Assembly: GCF_949769195.1 (NCBI RefSeq)
Contig: NZ_OX458333.1
Span: 1,488,001 to 1,552,000 of the forward strand
Length of the DNA stretch: 64,000 nt
Reading direction: 5' to 3'
DNA from: Methylocaldum szegediense
Lineage (GTDB): Bacteria; Pseudomonadota; Gammaproteobacteria; Methylococcales; Methylococcaceae
Numbering within the stretch: position 1 is the first letter of the stretch; the number at the start of each line of letters is the position of its first letter. Positions 25,929-34,430 of the stretch are shown piece by piece. The notes under the pieces are model-generated. The model made no database searches. It was not told the DNA's origin and worked only from the letters and a program-made list of their open reading frames with translations. The translations under genes and the position numbers were made by a program.

Positions 25929-27674
25929 ATGAGTACCAATCCCCAAAATGCGATCGGTTTTCAATTCACCGAAGAAATGAAGGGCTATCTCGCCGCTGGC
26001 GAGACCTCGTTCGAAGACGGCTATCAAAGAGGCGAATCGGACGGCAGCCGATTCATGTTCCACCTGACCATCAAAACCGAGGACCTGGATAATTTTCTCA
26101 CCTCGCCGGAACATCGGGCCCAGGCCATTGGTTACGTCCAGAGCACTCTGGTCGGAGGAAGGCGCCCGGTCCTGAAGGGGACTTTCAATCTTTTCGTCCA
26201 GACTGGCGACCTGAATCGGAAGGAGATGCGCTACCGCCTGTTTTTCGAAGACGCGGAGGGCCAGCCACTCACCCTGAGCGGATTCAAGAGTATCCAGGAC
26301 AATACCGGCCCGGATGTCTGGAAGGACACCACGACTTTATTCACCAACCTCTATCGAGGTCATATCGAGGCGGACCAGGAAGCCAACGCCGACTTATACG
26401 CGACCGGCATCCTGCGTATCGAGCTTCCGGATTTCATGCACCAGTTAACCACCCTGCGTGCCGACGCGCCAAGCTTCGCACAGCGAATGGGCGCCATGGA
26501 ACGCTTCGGCAAATTCTTTTTCGGCGCGCTGTGGGAAACCTATGCGCCGTCGCTGATGCCGAAAATTGGTGAGTTCGAGCGTGAAATCCCACTTTATACC
26601 ACAGAAGGCGTACACGACGCCGAAATCACCACCCATCCCTTTACCACCGGTGACCGCCTAGGATTGAGCCTGCTGCGGTTCCTGCGCGCACCCTGCGATG
26701 ACGTGGTCGTCATCATTCATGGTCTGACCACGTCCAGCGACATGTTCATCATGCCGGAACACTACAACCTGGTGCAGTACCTCCTGGACCACGGTTTCAC
26801 GGACGTCTGGACCTTGGACTTCCGCATGAGCAACCGCTATTCCTACAACCTGCACCGGAACCGCTACAACATGGACGATATTGCCCTTTTCGATCATCCC
26901 GCCGCCATTGCGACGGTGCGCCGCGCGGTCGGCGAGGGCAAGCGCATCCATGTGATCTGCCATTGCCTAGGCTCGGTGTCGTTCATGATGAGCCTTTTCG
27001 GCAAAGCCGTGTCAGGCATACGCAGCGTCATCGCCAACAGCGTTTCCCTGACCCCCAGAGTACCGAATTGGTCGAAAGTCAAGCTGGCTATCGGCCCCTT
27101 CCTTTGCGACTACGTACTCAGCGTCGAATACATCAATCCTTACTGGCGGCGCGAGCCGGGTTGGTCACTGGGAAAACTTCTCGGCTGGCTAATTTCGTCC
27201 TTCCACCGCGAGTGCGATTCACCGGAATGCCATATGCTGAGCTTCATGTGGGGTACGGGCTTCCCGGCGTTATACAGCCACGACAACCTGCTCGATGTCA
27301 CCCATAAGCGCGGCGGAGATCTGTATGGCGGTGTCAGCGTGCATTACTACAGACACGTGCGCAAGATGGTTCGGGCCAACAATACGGCGGTGAAATTCGA
27401 ACCCGAAAATCCCAAGTACAAGTCTCTGCCGAACGACTATTTCCAGTATGCGGCCGAGATCGAAACACCGGTATTGTTCATCACCGGGCAACAAAATCGC
27501 GTGTTCACCGACTCTAACATCGTCTGCCATCAAAGGCTGGAAAAAATCGTGCCGGGGCGGCACCAGCTGCACGTGTTTCCCGGATACGGCCATCAGGACG
27601 TGTTCATGGGGAAAAACGTCCACGTCGATATCTTCCCGCGGCTCCTGCAATTCCTCGAAAGCCAGAGGAATTAA
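25929..27674 (+). CDS. Alpha/beta hydrolase with N-terminal accessory domain, Cys at the nucleophile position
   Basis: This 581-residue protein has GAGG upstream. Residues 1-200 form an extra domain (FMFHLTIKTEDLDNFLTSPE, GTFNLFVQTGDLN) of a kind seen with cholesterol-oxidase-related proteins. Residues about 230-581 are an alpha/beta hydrolase (oxyanion region VVIIHGLTTSSDMF). The nucleophile elbow reads C-H-C-L-G with Cys346 where Ser is usual; Asp528 (VFTDSN) and His555 (GYGHQDVFMG) complete the triad. A Cys nucleophile is known in dienelactone hydrolases. The gene is coupled to the GMC oxidoreductase. Substrate unknown. Confidence 0.8.
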   Translation: MSTNPQNAIGFQFTEEMKGYLAAGETSFEDGYQRGESDGSRFMFHLTIKTEDLDNFLTSPEHRAQAIGYVQSTLVGGRRPVLKGTFNLFVQTGDLNRKEMRYRLFFEDAEGQPLTLSGFKSIQDNTGPDVWKDTTTLFTNLYRGHIEADQEANADLYATGILRIELPDFMHQLTTLRADAPSFAQRMGAMERFGKFFFGALWETYAPSLMPKIGEFEREIPLYTTEGVHDAEITTHPFTTGDRLGLSLLRFLRAPCDDVVVIIHGLTTSSDMFIMPEHYNLVQYLLDHGFTDVWTLDFRMSNRYSYNLHRNRYNMDDIALFDHPAAIATVRRAVGEGKRIHVICHCLGSVSFMMSLFGKAVSGIRSVIANSVSLTPRVPNWSKVKLAIGPFLCDYVLSVEYINPYWRREPGWSLGKLLGWLISSFHRECDSPECHMLSFMWGTGFPALYSHDNLLDVTHKRGGDLYGGVSVHYYRHVRKMVRANNTAVKFEPENPKYKSLPNDYFQYAAEIETPVLFITGQQNRVFTDSNIVCHQRLEKIVPGRHQLHVFPGYGHQDVFMGKNVHVDIFPRLLQFLESQRN

Positions 27675-27884
27675 TTCGGCAAACTCGGCAAGGGATTGCC
27701 CCGACCAGCGGCCTAACCCTACTCGCCGCTAAAAGGCCAGAGCAGGCTATGAACTTTTTTCCGGAAGGGTTAGGCGGCTATCACGGTGATAAGCGCAAGA
27801 AAACAAGAAAAAAGTAGCAAGGTCCATAGGACCGTCCATTAGTATTGTTGGGCCATCTATCGGGCAAAGCACCCTTCTGTCCCC

Positions 27885-28375
27885 AACTCCCGGGTAGTAC
27901 ACCGCGACGCATTGGATGGCGTTCATCGGCATCTCAGGGAAAACGGCTTCTTGTGGGTCCTGGACTATCGCTATTCCGCCGGCCTGCTTGATGGATTTTA
28001 GTCCGAAACGGCGGTCCCGAGCACGCCTGATAAATTAAGGCGCCGAGCGGAAAAGCGGATCGATCGCAGGACGAAAGCGGTTCTCCTTGGGTCCGCTCGA
28101 AAGATGAGTTTTCCCGTCTCTGAGCATCAAATGCCGGTTAGGCGGGCGATGTAGGTGTATCCCCTCGGAATCTTCTTGCCGTCATCCGGGTGGGTGGCCG
28201 GCAGTGGTTCGTTTCAACGGAGAATTTGTGGCAAAAAGTTCGTGTTATGACTTGGGACATGAAGGACCACGAGGAACGTTGCCTCGAGTTCGGCATGCCA
28301 ATCGCCGACCAGCCTTTTCAACGCTTCCACGCATCCCGCCGAGGCGCCGATAACGATCATATCGCGGGTAGGCAT
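27885..28375 (-). pseudogene. Decayed cheB-type methylesterase gene
   Basis: From an ATG at 28375, 53 codons read MPTRDMIVIGASAG followed by ALKRLV and TFLVVLHVPSHN, the N-terminal part of a CheB methylesterase catalytic domain with its active Ser. A TGA follows at 28214-28216. In shifted frames the homology goes on: LPATHPDDGKKIPRGYTYIA, HLMLRDGKTHLSSGPKENRF, RPAIDPLFRS, then KSIKQAGGIAIVQDPQEAVF and MPMNAIQCVAVYYPG down to about 27885. A stretch after RPAIDPLFRSAP is missing. At least three lesions make it a clear pseudogene. CheB demethylates chemoreceptors or related signalling partners. The flanks, 27675-27884 and 28376-28558, hold no recognised gene. Confidence 0.85.
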
Positions 28376-28390
28376 CGTTCGGGTTTTCGT

Positions 28391-28408
28391 TCCAAATAAT
28401 TATTTGGA
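28391..28408. repeat. Perfect 18-bp palindrome
   Basis: TCCAAATAATTATTTGGA is fully self-complementary. It sits just upstream of the decayed cheB and may be a former regulator site or part of a repeat. Confidence 0.6.
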
Positions 28409-28473
28409 CCCGAAAGACGCCGAATGGTTAAAAGGGGGAAATTAAAACCACGCTCGGATGGCCGATACAAATG

Positions 28474-28499
28474 CCTCACATTGCCCTTCCAATGTGAGG
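28474..28499. repeat. 10-bp hairpin upstream of IS copy B
   Basis: CCTCACATTG pairs exactly with CAATGTGAGG around loop CCCTTC. No T-run follows. Function unknown. Confidence 0.6.
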
Positions 28500-28558
28500 G
28501 CGGGAGAAAAGCCTTATTCCGGATCGCTTTTAATCAGGCATTCATTTTCTCGAGTAAG

Positions 28559-29623
28559 TGTCGCGTCTCGTGTGATTATTTACCGAGAAGGAGTTATGCT
28601 CTGTTCGAAGCCCGGAGCCTTCTCCAGGAGATATTCGGTTCGTCCAAGTGAGGTTCCTCTCCATGCAGATTCGTCTTCATAAGAACGCCCGTACCACCCC
28701 GGCCGTTCGGCAGGCCATTCAAGCGTCCACGTTGAGCGAGCGCGCCTTGGCCCAAAAGCATGGCATTAGCCGAACGACCGTCCGCAAGTGGAAACACCGC
28801 TCCTCGGTCGAAGATGCCTCACACCGGCCCCACACCCTCAGAACCACGCTCACGCCCGCCCAGGAAGCCATCGTGGTCTACCTCCGCCAAGCTCTGCTCC
28901 TCCCCTTGGATGATCTCCTGGCCGTGACCCGGGAATTTCTCAATCCCGCCGTGTCCCGTTCCGGGCTAGACCGCTGCCTGCGCCGCCACGGGGTGGCGTC
29001 CCTCAAGACCCTGCTTCCGCCTACAGAGAAGGCGAAGGTCAAACCCTTCAAGGCCTATGAGCCCGGCTTCCTTCACCTGGATGTTAAGTACTTGCCCGCC
29101 ATCGACGGCGAACCCCGCCGATACCTGTTCGTCGCCATCGACCGCGCCACCCGCTGGGTCTATGTCGCCCTCAAGCCCAACCGCACCGCCTTAAGCGCAA
29201 AGGACTTCCTCAAAGCGGTGATTCAGGCCGCGCCTTTCCGCATCCAGAAATGCCTGACCGACAACGGCTCGGAGTTTACCGACCGTTTCCTGACCCGAAC
29301 TCGGCAGTCCTCGGGGACGCATGAGTTTGACCGCCTCTGTACTGAACAAGGCATCGAACATCGCCTGATTCCGCCGGGCCGGCCCCAAACGAATGGCCTG
29401 GTGGAACGCTTCAATGGCCGCATCGAGGAGGTGTTGCAAACCCATCACTTCGATTCAACCGCCGATCTGGACACCACCCTGCACCGCTATGTCGAGCTGT
29501 ACAATCATCACATTCCCCAAAAGGCCTTAGGCCATCTCACCCCGATCCAGGCTCTCAAAAACTGGCAACTGTCCCATCCTCATCTTTTTCGAAAGAAGGT
29601 TTACGATCTTGCGGGACTTGACA
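28559..29623 (+). mobile_element. IS481-family insertion sequence, copy B (1,065 bp) with 6-bp target duplication
   Basis: This copy has the same length and ends as the one at 21453. It is flanked by AGTAAG on both sides (28553-28558 and 29624-29629), a 6-bp target duplication as described for IS481. It inserted beside the decayed cheB region. Confidence 0.93.
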
Positions 29624-29628
29624 AGTAA
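28663..29628 (+). CDS. IS481-family transposase (copy B)
   Basis: This 321-residue transposase is nearly identical to copy A, with an ATG start and the same helix-turn-helix and DDE residues. Differences seen from copy A include Thr for Ser in NRTALS, Ser for Pro in RQSSGT and Gly for Arg in ALGHL. The stop codon TAA is supplied by the duplicated target AGTAAG, not by the element. Confidence 0.92.
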   Translation: MQIRLHKNARTTPAVRQAIQASTLSERALAQKHGISRTTVRKWKHRSSVEDASHRPHTLRTTLTPAQEAIVVYLRQALLLPLDDLLAVTREFLNPAVSRSGLDRCLRRHGVASLKTLLPPTEKAKVKPFKAYEPGFLHLDVKYLPAIDGEPRRYLFVAIDRATRWVYVALKPNRTALSAKDFLKAVIQAAPFRIQKCLTDNGSEFTDRFLTRTRQSSGTHEFDRLCTEQGIEHRLIPPGRPQTNGLVERFNGRIEEVLQTHHFDSTADLDTTLHRYVELYNHHIPQKALGHLTPIQALKNWQLSHPHLFRKKVYDLAGLDK

Positions 29629-29732
29629 GCTCTAGGCGGAATCCGTTCATGCGCTTCGACGGCTCTGGAGAGCGCTCGATAAGCCTGTCCTGAGCATCGT
29701 CGAAGGGCTAACCCGTCCTACCGAACGTCCGG

Positions 29733-29753
29733 TCGAATGCCGAATGGAATTAA
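29733..29753 (-). repeat. Dispersed short repeat, copy 1 (inverse of 32952-32972)
   Basis: A 21-bp word containing GAATGCCGAATGGAATTAA recurs exactly in inverse orientation at 32952-32972. It overlaps the end of the yqiB gene by 4 bp. Neighbouring bases (CTAACCCGTCCTAC) also recall the second site. Confidence 0.65.
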
Positions 29754-30199
29754 AGCGTAGCGTATTCTTCCCGCGAATAGCGAGCGGTTCCAAATCGATA
29801 GTCGTTTTGCAGGCAGTGGTCCAGCCAGCGCGTAAGGAAATAATTGAGCGACCATTTGTAATCCAGCACGCTTTTGGCACTGTACCGGTCTCTGACGGCA
29901 TCCAGAACGTACGGTCGCCAATGGTCACTGAGCGCTTCGGCGGTCTTCGCGTCTAGGCAGACGCGGATTTTCACGGCTGGTTCGCCCCCCCGAACGAAAT
30001 CGTGAGTAAGCTCCAACACCAGGGTATAAGGCGACCTTTCGAGCAATCTCAGGTGCAAGGACGGCTTGCCGTTTACTTGGGCGACAGCGGTCTCGTCAAC
30101 GCCGGCCAAATCGGGAATCAGGCTCGCCAGTTTCTCGTAGTTCCACTCACAGACTTTTTGTAGCCAGAAAGATTTTTCTGCAGGTTGAAAAATACGCAT
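29750..30199 (-). CDS. yqiB: YqiB family protein (DUF1249)
   Basis: About 149 residues from the ATG at 30199 (the frame is open to a GTG at 30241). It has the DUF1249 pattern: CEWNYEKLASLIPDLAGVDE near the start, RSPYTLVLELTHDF in the middle, and NYFLTRWLDHCLQN at the end. Function is unknown. It lies 19 bp after queD on the same strand, so the two are probably cotranscribed. Confidence 0.85.
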   Translation of the reverse strand: MRIFQPAEKSFWLQKVCEWNYEKLASLIPDLAGVDETAVAQVNGKPSLHLRLLERSPYTLVLELTHDFVRGGEPAVKIRVCLDAKTAEALSDHWRPYVLDAVRDRYSAKSVLDYKWSLNYFLTRWLDHCLQNDYRFGTARYSREEYATL

Positions 30200-30218
30200 T
30201 TCCGGTAAAAACAATCTC

Positions 30219-30623
30219 TCAAAATTCACTGTAAGTCGCACAGGCGTTGGAAGTCTCCCATAAAGTCACGCTTTTGACCTTGTAGCCCCGGCCCGCAATA
30301 TGTCCGAATATCAGCTTGGCCAGATATTCGGCCGTCGGATGTTCATCGAGGGCCAGGAACCGCTCTCCGGCTGACGCGAGTGCCGGCAAAAGCGGGTCGT
30401 CTTTGTGTAGAAGCAGGTTGTGATCGAGCTGCTCGTCGATGTATTCGGACGCGGCAGCTTCGATTTCCGCGAAATCGCAGACCATACCCTGCTCGTTTAA
30501 AGTCTCGGCCATAACGGTAATCGCTGCTTTGACACTATGTCCATGAAGATGGCGGCACTTGCCCTGATGTTTCATTAGACGGTGTCCGTAGCAAAAATAC
30601 ACTTCTTTGGTAATCGTAAACAT
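30219..30623 (-). CDS. queD: 6-carboxy-5,6,7,8-tetrahydropterin synthase (QueD)
   Basis: A 134-residue protein from MFTITK (30623; three more residues are open upstream). Zinc ligands His14, His27 and His29 (YGHRL, HLHGH) and catalytic Cys23 (GKCRH) are present. The later motif DEHPTAEYLAKLIFGHI and the Glu in LWETSNA complete the 6-pyruvoyl-tetrahydropterin synthase family pattern. QueD converts dihydroneopterin triphosphate to carboxy-tetrahydropterin in queuosine (deazapurine) synthesis. Other queuosine genes are not in the window. Confidence 0.92.
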   Translation of the reverse strand: MFTITKEVYFCYGHRLMKHQGKCRHLHGHSVKAAITVMAETLNEQGMVCDFAEIEAAASEYIDEQLDHNLLLHKDDPLLPALASAGERFLALDEHPTAEYLAKLIFGHIAGRGYKVKSVTLWETSNACATYSEF

Positions 30624-30662
30624 GGAAAGCAACGAGGATGAGGAGGAAATCGAGGAATGCGT

Positions 30663-30962
30663 TCACTCGCTCTTAATGCCTTTGATGGCACCGGCGATAC
30701 GGTAGCGGTTTGTTTCGTCCGTCGTGCACCGCAGCGTTTCGATATAAGCGGTCAACGGCGGTGTGATCTTGTTCCGCGGACTGATGTGGACCTCTACAGC
30801 CTTGCCGACCTCTAGCGGGACATCGGCTTCGAACAAAATGCCCGAACCGCTGATATTCACGCAGGTTCCCTCATATACAATATCAGTGTCGGCGAGCCGG
30901 AAAGTCATTTTGCAATCTGCTCGCATGCGGATGAAATCCCGTTTTTCGTCATACTTCAGCAT
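30663..30962 (-). CDS. PilZ domain protein
   Basis: This 99-residue single-domain protein has the PilZ layout: an N-terminal RxxxR-like segment (RDFIRMRADC) and the downstream NISGSGILF that matches (D/N)xSxxG. Such domains bind cyclic di-GMP. It lies 40 bp before queD on the same strand but is functionally unrelated to it. The partner it controls cannot be told from context; the decayed motility genes in this window are a possible link. Confidence 0.8.
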   Translation of the reverse strand: MLKYDEKRDFIRMRADCKMTFRLADTDIVYEGTCVNISGSGILFEADVPLEVGKAVEVHISPRNKITPPLTAYIETLRCTTDETNRYRIAGAIKGIKSE

Positions 30963-31143
30963 TGCTGTCCGCCTCCTCGTCGCTCGTTACATATCCAGGT
31001 ATTCTAACCGATAGATCGTCATCGCAATCGTTCGCACAGTTTTCCGGTTTGGCAACCACGCACATTTATGCCATAGTGCCGCGCCTGAATTGACACAACT
31101 CGAATGCTAGACAATTGGAACGCAGCCATCTGACGCCTGAACT

Positions 31144-32160
31144 ATGAGTAAGAAATCGATCGTCCTGACCGGGATCACTACGACTGGCACCCCCCATCTC
31201 GGAAATTACGTCGGTGCTATACGCCCTGCCATTGCAGCCAGCCGCGATCATAACGTTCTGCCGTTCTATTTTCTCGCGGACTACCATGCCCTGATCAAAT
31301 GCCAGGAGCCGGAACGCGTTCGCCAGTCGACGCTAGAAATCGCCGCCACCTGGTTGGCTCTGGGATTGGATACGGAAAACGCCGTGTTCTACCGCCAGTC
31401 GGACGTACCGGAAATCACGGAACTCGCCTGGATACTGAGTTGCGTCACGGCAAAGGGATTGATGAATCGCGCCCATGCCTACAAGGCTGCCGTTCAAGCC
31501 AACGAAGAGAGCGGCGAAACCGACCCCGACAAGGGCGTTACGATGGGGCTGTTCAATTATCCGATCCTGATGGCGGCGGATATCCTGGCCTTCAATGCCA
31601 ATAAAGTTCCGGTGGGCAAGGATCAGATTCAGCACATCGAGATGGCGCGAGACATCGCCGGACGGTTCAACCACATTTACGGCGAGCATTTCGTGCTCCC
31701 GGAGGCGGTGGTCAGCGAGGAAACGGCTGTGCTGTGCGGGCTGGACGGGCGAAAGATGAGCAAGAGCTACGACAATACGATCCCGCTGTTCGCCCCGGAA
31801 AATCAGCTCCGCAAGCTCATCATGAAGATTAAGACCAACTCGCTGCTGCCGGGTGAGCCTAAGGATCCCGACACCTGCACGCTATTCGGCATTTACAGAG
31901 CTTTCGCGACAAAAGAGGAGACAGCAGCGATACGCCGCCGTTACGCAGAAGGCATCGCCTGGGGTGAAATGAAAAACATCCTGTTCGAATATCTGAATGA
32001 TCACCTGAAGGCTGCAAGGGAACGCTATGAAGCATTGCTACAGGCACCCGACAAAATCGAAGAAACCTTGCAGGAAGGTGCTCGCAAGGCCAGGAGCTAT
32101 AGTGCGCCGATGATACGGAAAGTGCGCCACAGCGTCGGCATTCGGAGCCTCAGTCTTTGA
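31144..32160 (+). CDS. trpS: Tryptophanyl-tRNA synthetase
   Basis: This 338-residue class I synthetase charges tRNA-Trp in the cytoplasm. The HIGH-like motif TGTPHLGNY is near residues 14-22 and KMSKS in [13 protein letters not shown] near residues 197-210. [17 protein letters not shown] and [18 protein letters not shown] are typical of TrpS. The form is the shorter variant with [10 protein letters not shown] in place of the PSG signature. The DUF2459 gene follows directly. Confidence 0.95.
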   Translation: MSKKSIVLTGITTTGTPHLGNYVGAIRPAIAASRDHNVLPFYFLADYHALIKCQEPERVRQSTLEIAATWLALGLDTENAVFYRQSDVPEITELAWILSCVTAKGLMNRAHAYKAAVQANEESGETDPDKGVTMGLFNYPILMAADILAFNANKVPVGKDQIQHIEMARDIAGRFNHIYGEHFVLPEAVVSEETAVLCGLDGRKMSKSYDNTIPLFAPENQLRKLIMKIKTNSLLPGEPKDPDTCTLFGIYRAFATKEETAAIRRRYAEGIAWGEMKNILFEYLNDHLKAARERYEALLQAPDKIEETLQEGARKARSYSAPMIRKVRHSVGIRSLSL

Positions 32161-32219
32161 TTTCCGCGCGCGGTTCGACTGCGAGCACAGCAATCCCGAG
32201 CCGCGCCGCAGATAGCGGC

Positions 32220-32933
32220 ATGTTGGACAATTCCGGGCAAAGCCGGAAAAAGCATCGCAAAACGGCCACTCCGCCAGCGACACTGTGGTGGCTGTTGGCA
32301 GCGCTGATACTGTTCGCCGGTTGTGCGACAAATCAGGTACATCAGGCGCTGCCTTTCACCTATCCCGACCGCACGATTTATTTGGTCGATCTGGGTTGGC
32401 ACACCGGGCTGGCCGTCAAGCGGGCCGATATCCCGCCAGGACTATGGCCGGAGGCCCAGGATTTTCCGAAGGCGGAATATCTCGAAGTTGGCTGGGGGGA
32501 CCATGATTTCTACCAATCCGCCGGATTTAATCTCTGGTATGGGATCAAGGCCCTCCTGGTCCCGACCCGCAGCGTTTTGCACGTGGTGGGCGTGCCCGTC
32601 CATCCGACCGCTTATTTTTCCGCCGCGGACATCGTTGAAATCCAATTGTCTGAGCGCCAACTCAGGCAAGTCATCGTATCGATTCACAATACCTACAGCC
32701 GCACGAATACCGACAGAGTTCAAGCGATCGCGCCGGGGTTGTATCCGGACAGCCGCTTTTACCCGGCCGAGGGCAAGTTCCACATGTTCAATACCTGCAA
32801 TGTCTGGGTGGCGCGCATTCTGCGCGATGCAGGGTTGCCTGTTGTGCCGTTTTTCGCGGTTTCATCGAGGGGCCTCTTGTCCCAGGCGCTAGAGTTCGGC
32901 AAGATCGTCCGGCCGGAGGCGGAAGATCATTGA
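32220..32933 (+). CDS. DUF2459 (TIGR02117) family lipoprotein
   Basis: About 237 residues from the ATG at 32220; a TTG at 32157 overlapping the trpS stop is also open. The N-terminal helix ends in lipobox LILFAGC. Family motifs follow: YLVDLGWHTGLAVKRADIP, EVGWGDHDFYQ and FNTCNVWVARILRDAGLPV. The family is conserved but uncharacterised, with a His and a Cys at positions that suggest a peptidase-like fold; that is inference. Confidence 0.8.
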   Translation: MLDNSGQSRKKHRKTATPPATLWWLLAALILFAGCATNQVHQALPFTYPDRTIYLVDLGWHTGLAVKRADIPPGLWPEAQDFPKAEYLEVGWGDHDFYQSAGFNLWYGIKALLVPTRSVLHVVGVPVHPTAYFSAADIVEIQLSERQLRQVIVSIHNTYSRTNTDRVQAIAPGLYPDSRFYPAEGKFHMFNTCNVWVARILRDAGLPVVPFFAVSSRGLLSQALEFGKIVRPEAEDH

Positions 32934-32951
32934 ACGCCGGCAAAGAATCGC

Positions 32952-32972
32952 TTAATTCCATTCGGCATTCGA
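32952..32972 (+). repeat. Dispersed short repeat, copy 2
   Basis: Exact inverse copy of the 21-bp word at 29733-29753, followed by a degenerate TAACCGGCCCTAC stretch. It lies in the 171-bp gap after the DUF2459 gene. Confidence 0.65.
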
Positions 32973-33104
32973 GTGAATATTAGCCGTCCGGTGGATTAGC
33001 CTCGCAGCCTAACCGGCCCTACAAAGTACTGCCTCATAGAAAGCGATTTGACTAAGACCCACTTCGCCATTTCAGCCATGTCCGATCAATCACGAGGAGA
33101 TCCC

Positions 33105-34124
33105 ATGCACGTCGTCGTTATCGGTTCAGGCGTCGCCGGCATCACTTTTGCCGAGGAATTCCGCAAACTGGCGCCGGAAGCCCGTATATCAGTTGTAACT
33201 CAGGAGGGCCACGGCTATTATTCGCGGCCGATGCTGTCCCATGGTTTTTCGCGGGACGACATCGAGACCAAGATCATTCTGAAGCCCTTCGATGCTCTTC
33301 AGGATGCCGGCATTGCGGTCTATCGTGAAACCAGCGTATTGACACTCAAACGCGACGACAAAACCGTTGTCTGCCGGAACAGTTCGGGCGAATTCACCCT
33401 GAATTACGACAAGCTTGTGCTCGCGCCCGGCTCTGACGCGCTGATTCCGCCCCCGTTTCAGGCGAGCCGCGATTTGTTCTTCGTTGTCAACAGCTTCGAT
33501 GACCTGCTCCAACTCCGGCGCCACCGCAAGAAAATCATCGAGACTTCGGCGACGCCGGTATGGGCCGTAGTCGGCGGTGGGTTGATCGGTTGCGAGGTCG
33601 CCTCCGATTTAGCCAAGGTCGGCGATCGCGTCGTGTTGTTTCATGCCTTGCCGAGGCTCATGGAGCGCCAACTGGTCGAGGAGGATTCGGCCACGCTGCT
33701 GACAGTGTTGCAAAATCATGGCATAGAGGTTCGCTTGAATGCCGTTGTCCAAGGCTTCGAAAAGATCGACGATCTTTACGCGGTGAAATTGCAGGACGAG
33801 GTCGTGCCTGGTTTCCATGGCCTCATCGTCGCCTGCGGCTTCAAGCCTAGAACCGAGCTGGCGCGAAGCATGGGACTCGCTGTCAACCGAGGTATAAAGG
33901 TCGACGAGTTCCTGCGTACCGACGATCCTGACATCCATGCCATCGGTGACGCCGCCGAATGCGCGGATGGACGGCTGTATGCCTATATCATGCCGATCAG
34001 GCACCAGGCCTTATGGCTCGCCCGCTTTCTCGCTGGGCAAACCACGGAGCCTTGGCAGCCACCCGACTTCAAGCCGCGCGCCAAGGTACACGGCTTCAAC
34101 GCGGCACACCCTTACATTTTTTGA
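33105..34124 (+). CDS. Rubredoxin-reductase-like FAD/NAD(P)-dependent oxidoreductase
   Basis: About 339 residues from the ATG at 33105 (GAGGAG upstream; 19 further codons are open). FAD-binding GxGxxG (VVVIGSGVAGITFAEEF) opens the protein, a second Rossmann motif (VVGGGLIGCEVASDL) binds NAD(P)H near residue 155, and the ATG-like AIGDAAE closes the FAD site. HGYYSRPMLSHGFSRDD resembles rubredoxin and NorW-type reductases. It would pass electrons from NADH to a rubredoxin or flavorubredoxin, neither of which is encoded nearby. A link to the NorR cluster 24 kb away is speculation. Confidence 0.85.
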   Translation: MHVVVIGSGVAGITFAEEFRKLAPEARISVVTQEGHGYYSRPMLSHGFSRDDIETKIILKPFDALQDAGIAVYRETSVLTLKRDDKTVVCRNSSGEFTLNYDKLVLAPGSDALIPPPFQASRDLFFVVNSFDDLLQLRRHRKKIIETSATPVWAVVGGGLIGCEVASDLAKVGDRVVLFHALPRLMERQLVEEDSATLLTVLQNHGIEVRLNAVVQGFEKIDDLYAVKLQDEVVPGFHGLIVACGFKPRTELARSMGLAVNRGIKVDEFLRTDDPDIHAIGDAAECADGRLYAYIMPIRHQALWLARFLAGQTTEPWQPPDFKPRAKVHGFNAAHPYIF

Positions 34125-34430
34125 CGTGACGGGGTTTTGGGGAAGAGTTCGTTACCTCCCCCAAACCGGCGGGGTCGTGGCGTGACTGTTCGGCAAGATT
34201 AAGGTGCTATCGTGTTCGGCGCCCGACCCTTCTACCGTCTTGCTGATGAAGAGCGAGCCCGGTTTTATTTCTGCCCGAGCCTTACGCCACAAACGAGGTA
34301 TGGGTCCCGCTGAATGCAACACCGCTCTCGCGAAGCCGAAGAATGACCAAAGCGACGGCGCTTTGGCTCGCCACGGCTCTGATCCAAACTAGCAAGCGTT
34401 CGATCACGCGCGTCGTGGCTAATCTCCGGA
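34125..34430. other. Intergenic stretch between convergent genes
   Basis: No gene is recognised. Shortly after the flavoprotein stop, GGTTTTGGGG and CCCCCAAACC (about 34132-34165) could pair imperfectly as a weak terminator. The rest shows nothing distinct. Confidence 0.4.

Noticed and set aside
33105-34124. NorW as a part of the NorR unit
   Set aside because: Similarity to NorW is generic for this flavoprotein family, the gene lies 24 kb from norR, and no flavorubredoxin is present.
34132-34165. Strong terminator after the rubredoxin-reductase-like gene
   Set aside because: Stem arms match imperfectly and no T-run follows.
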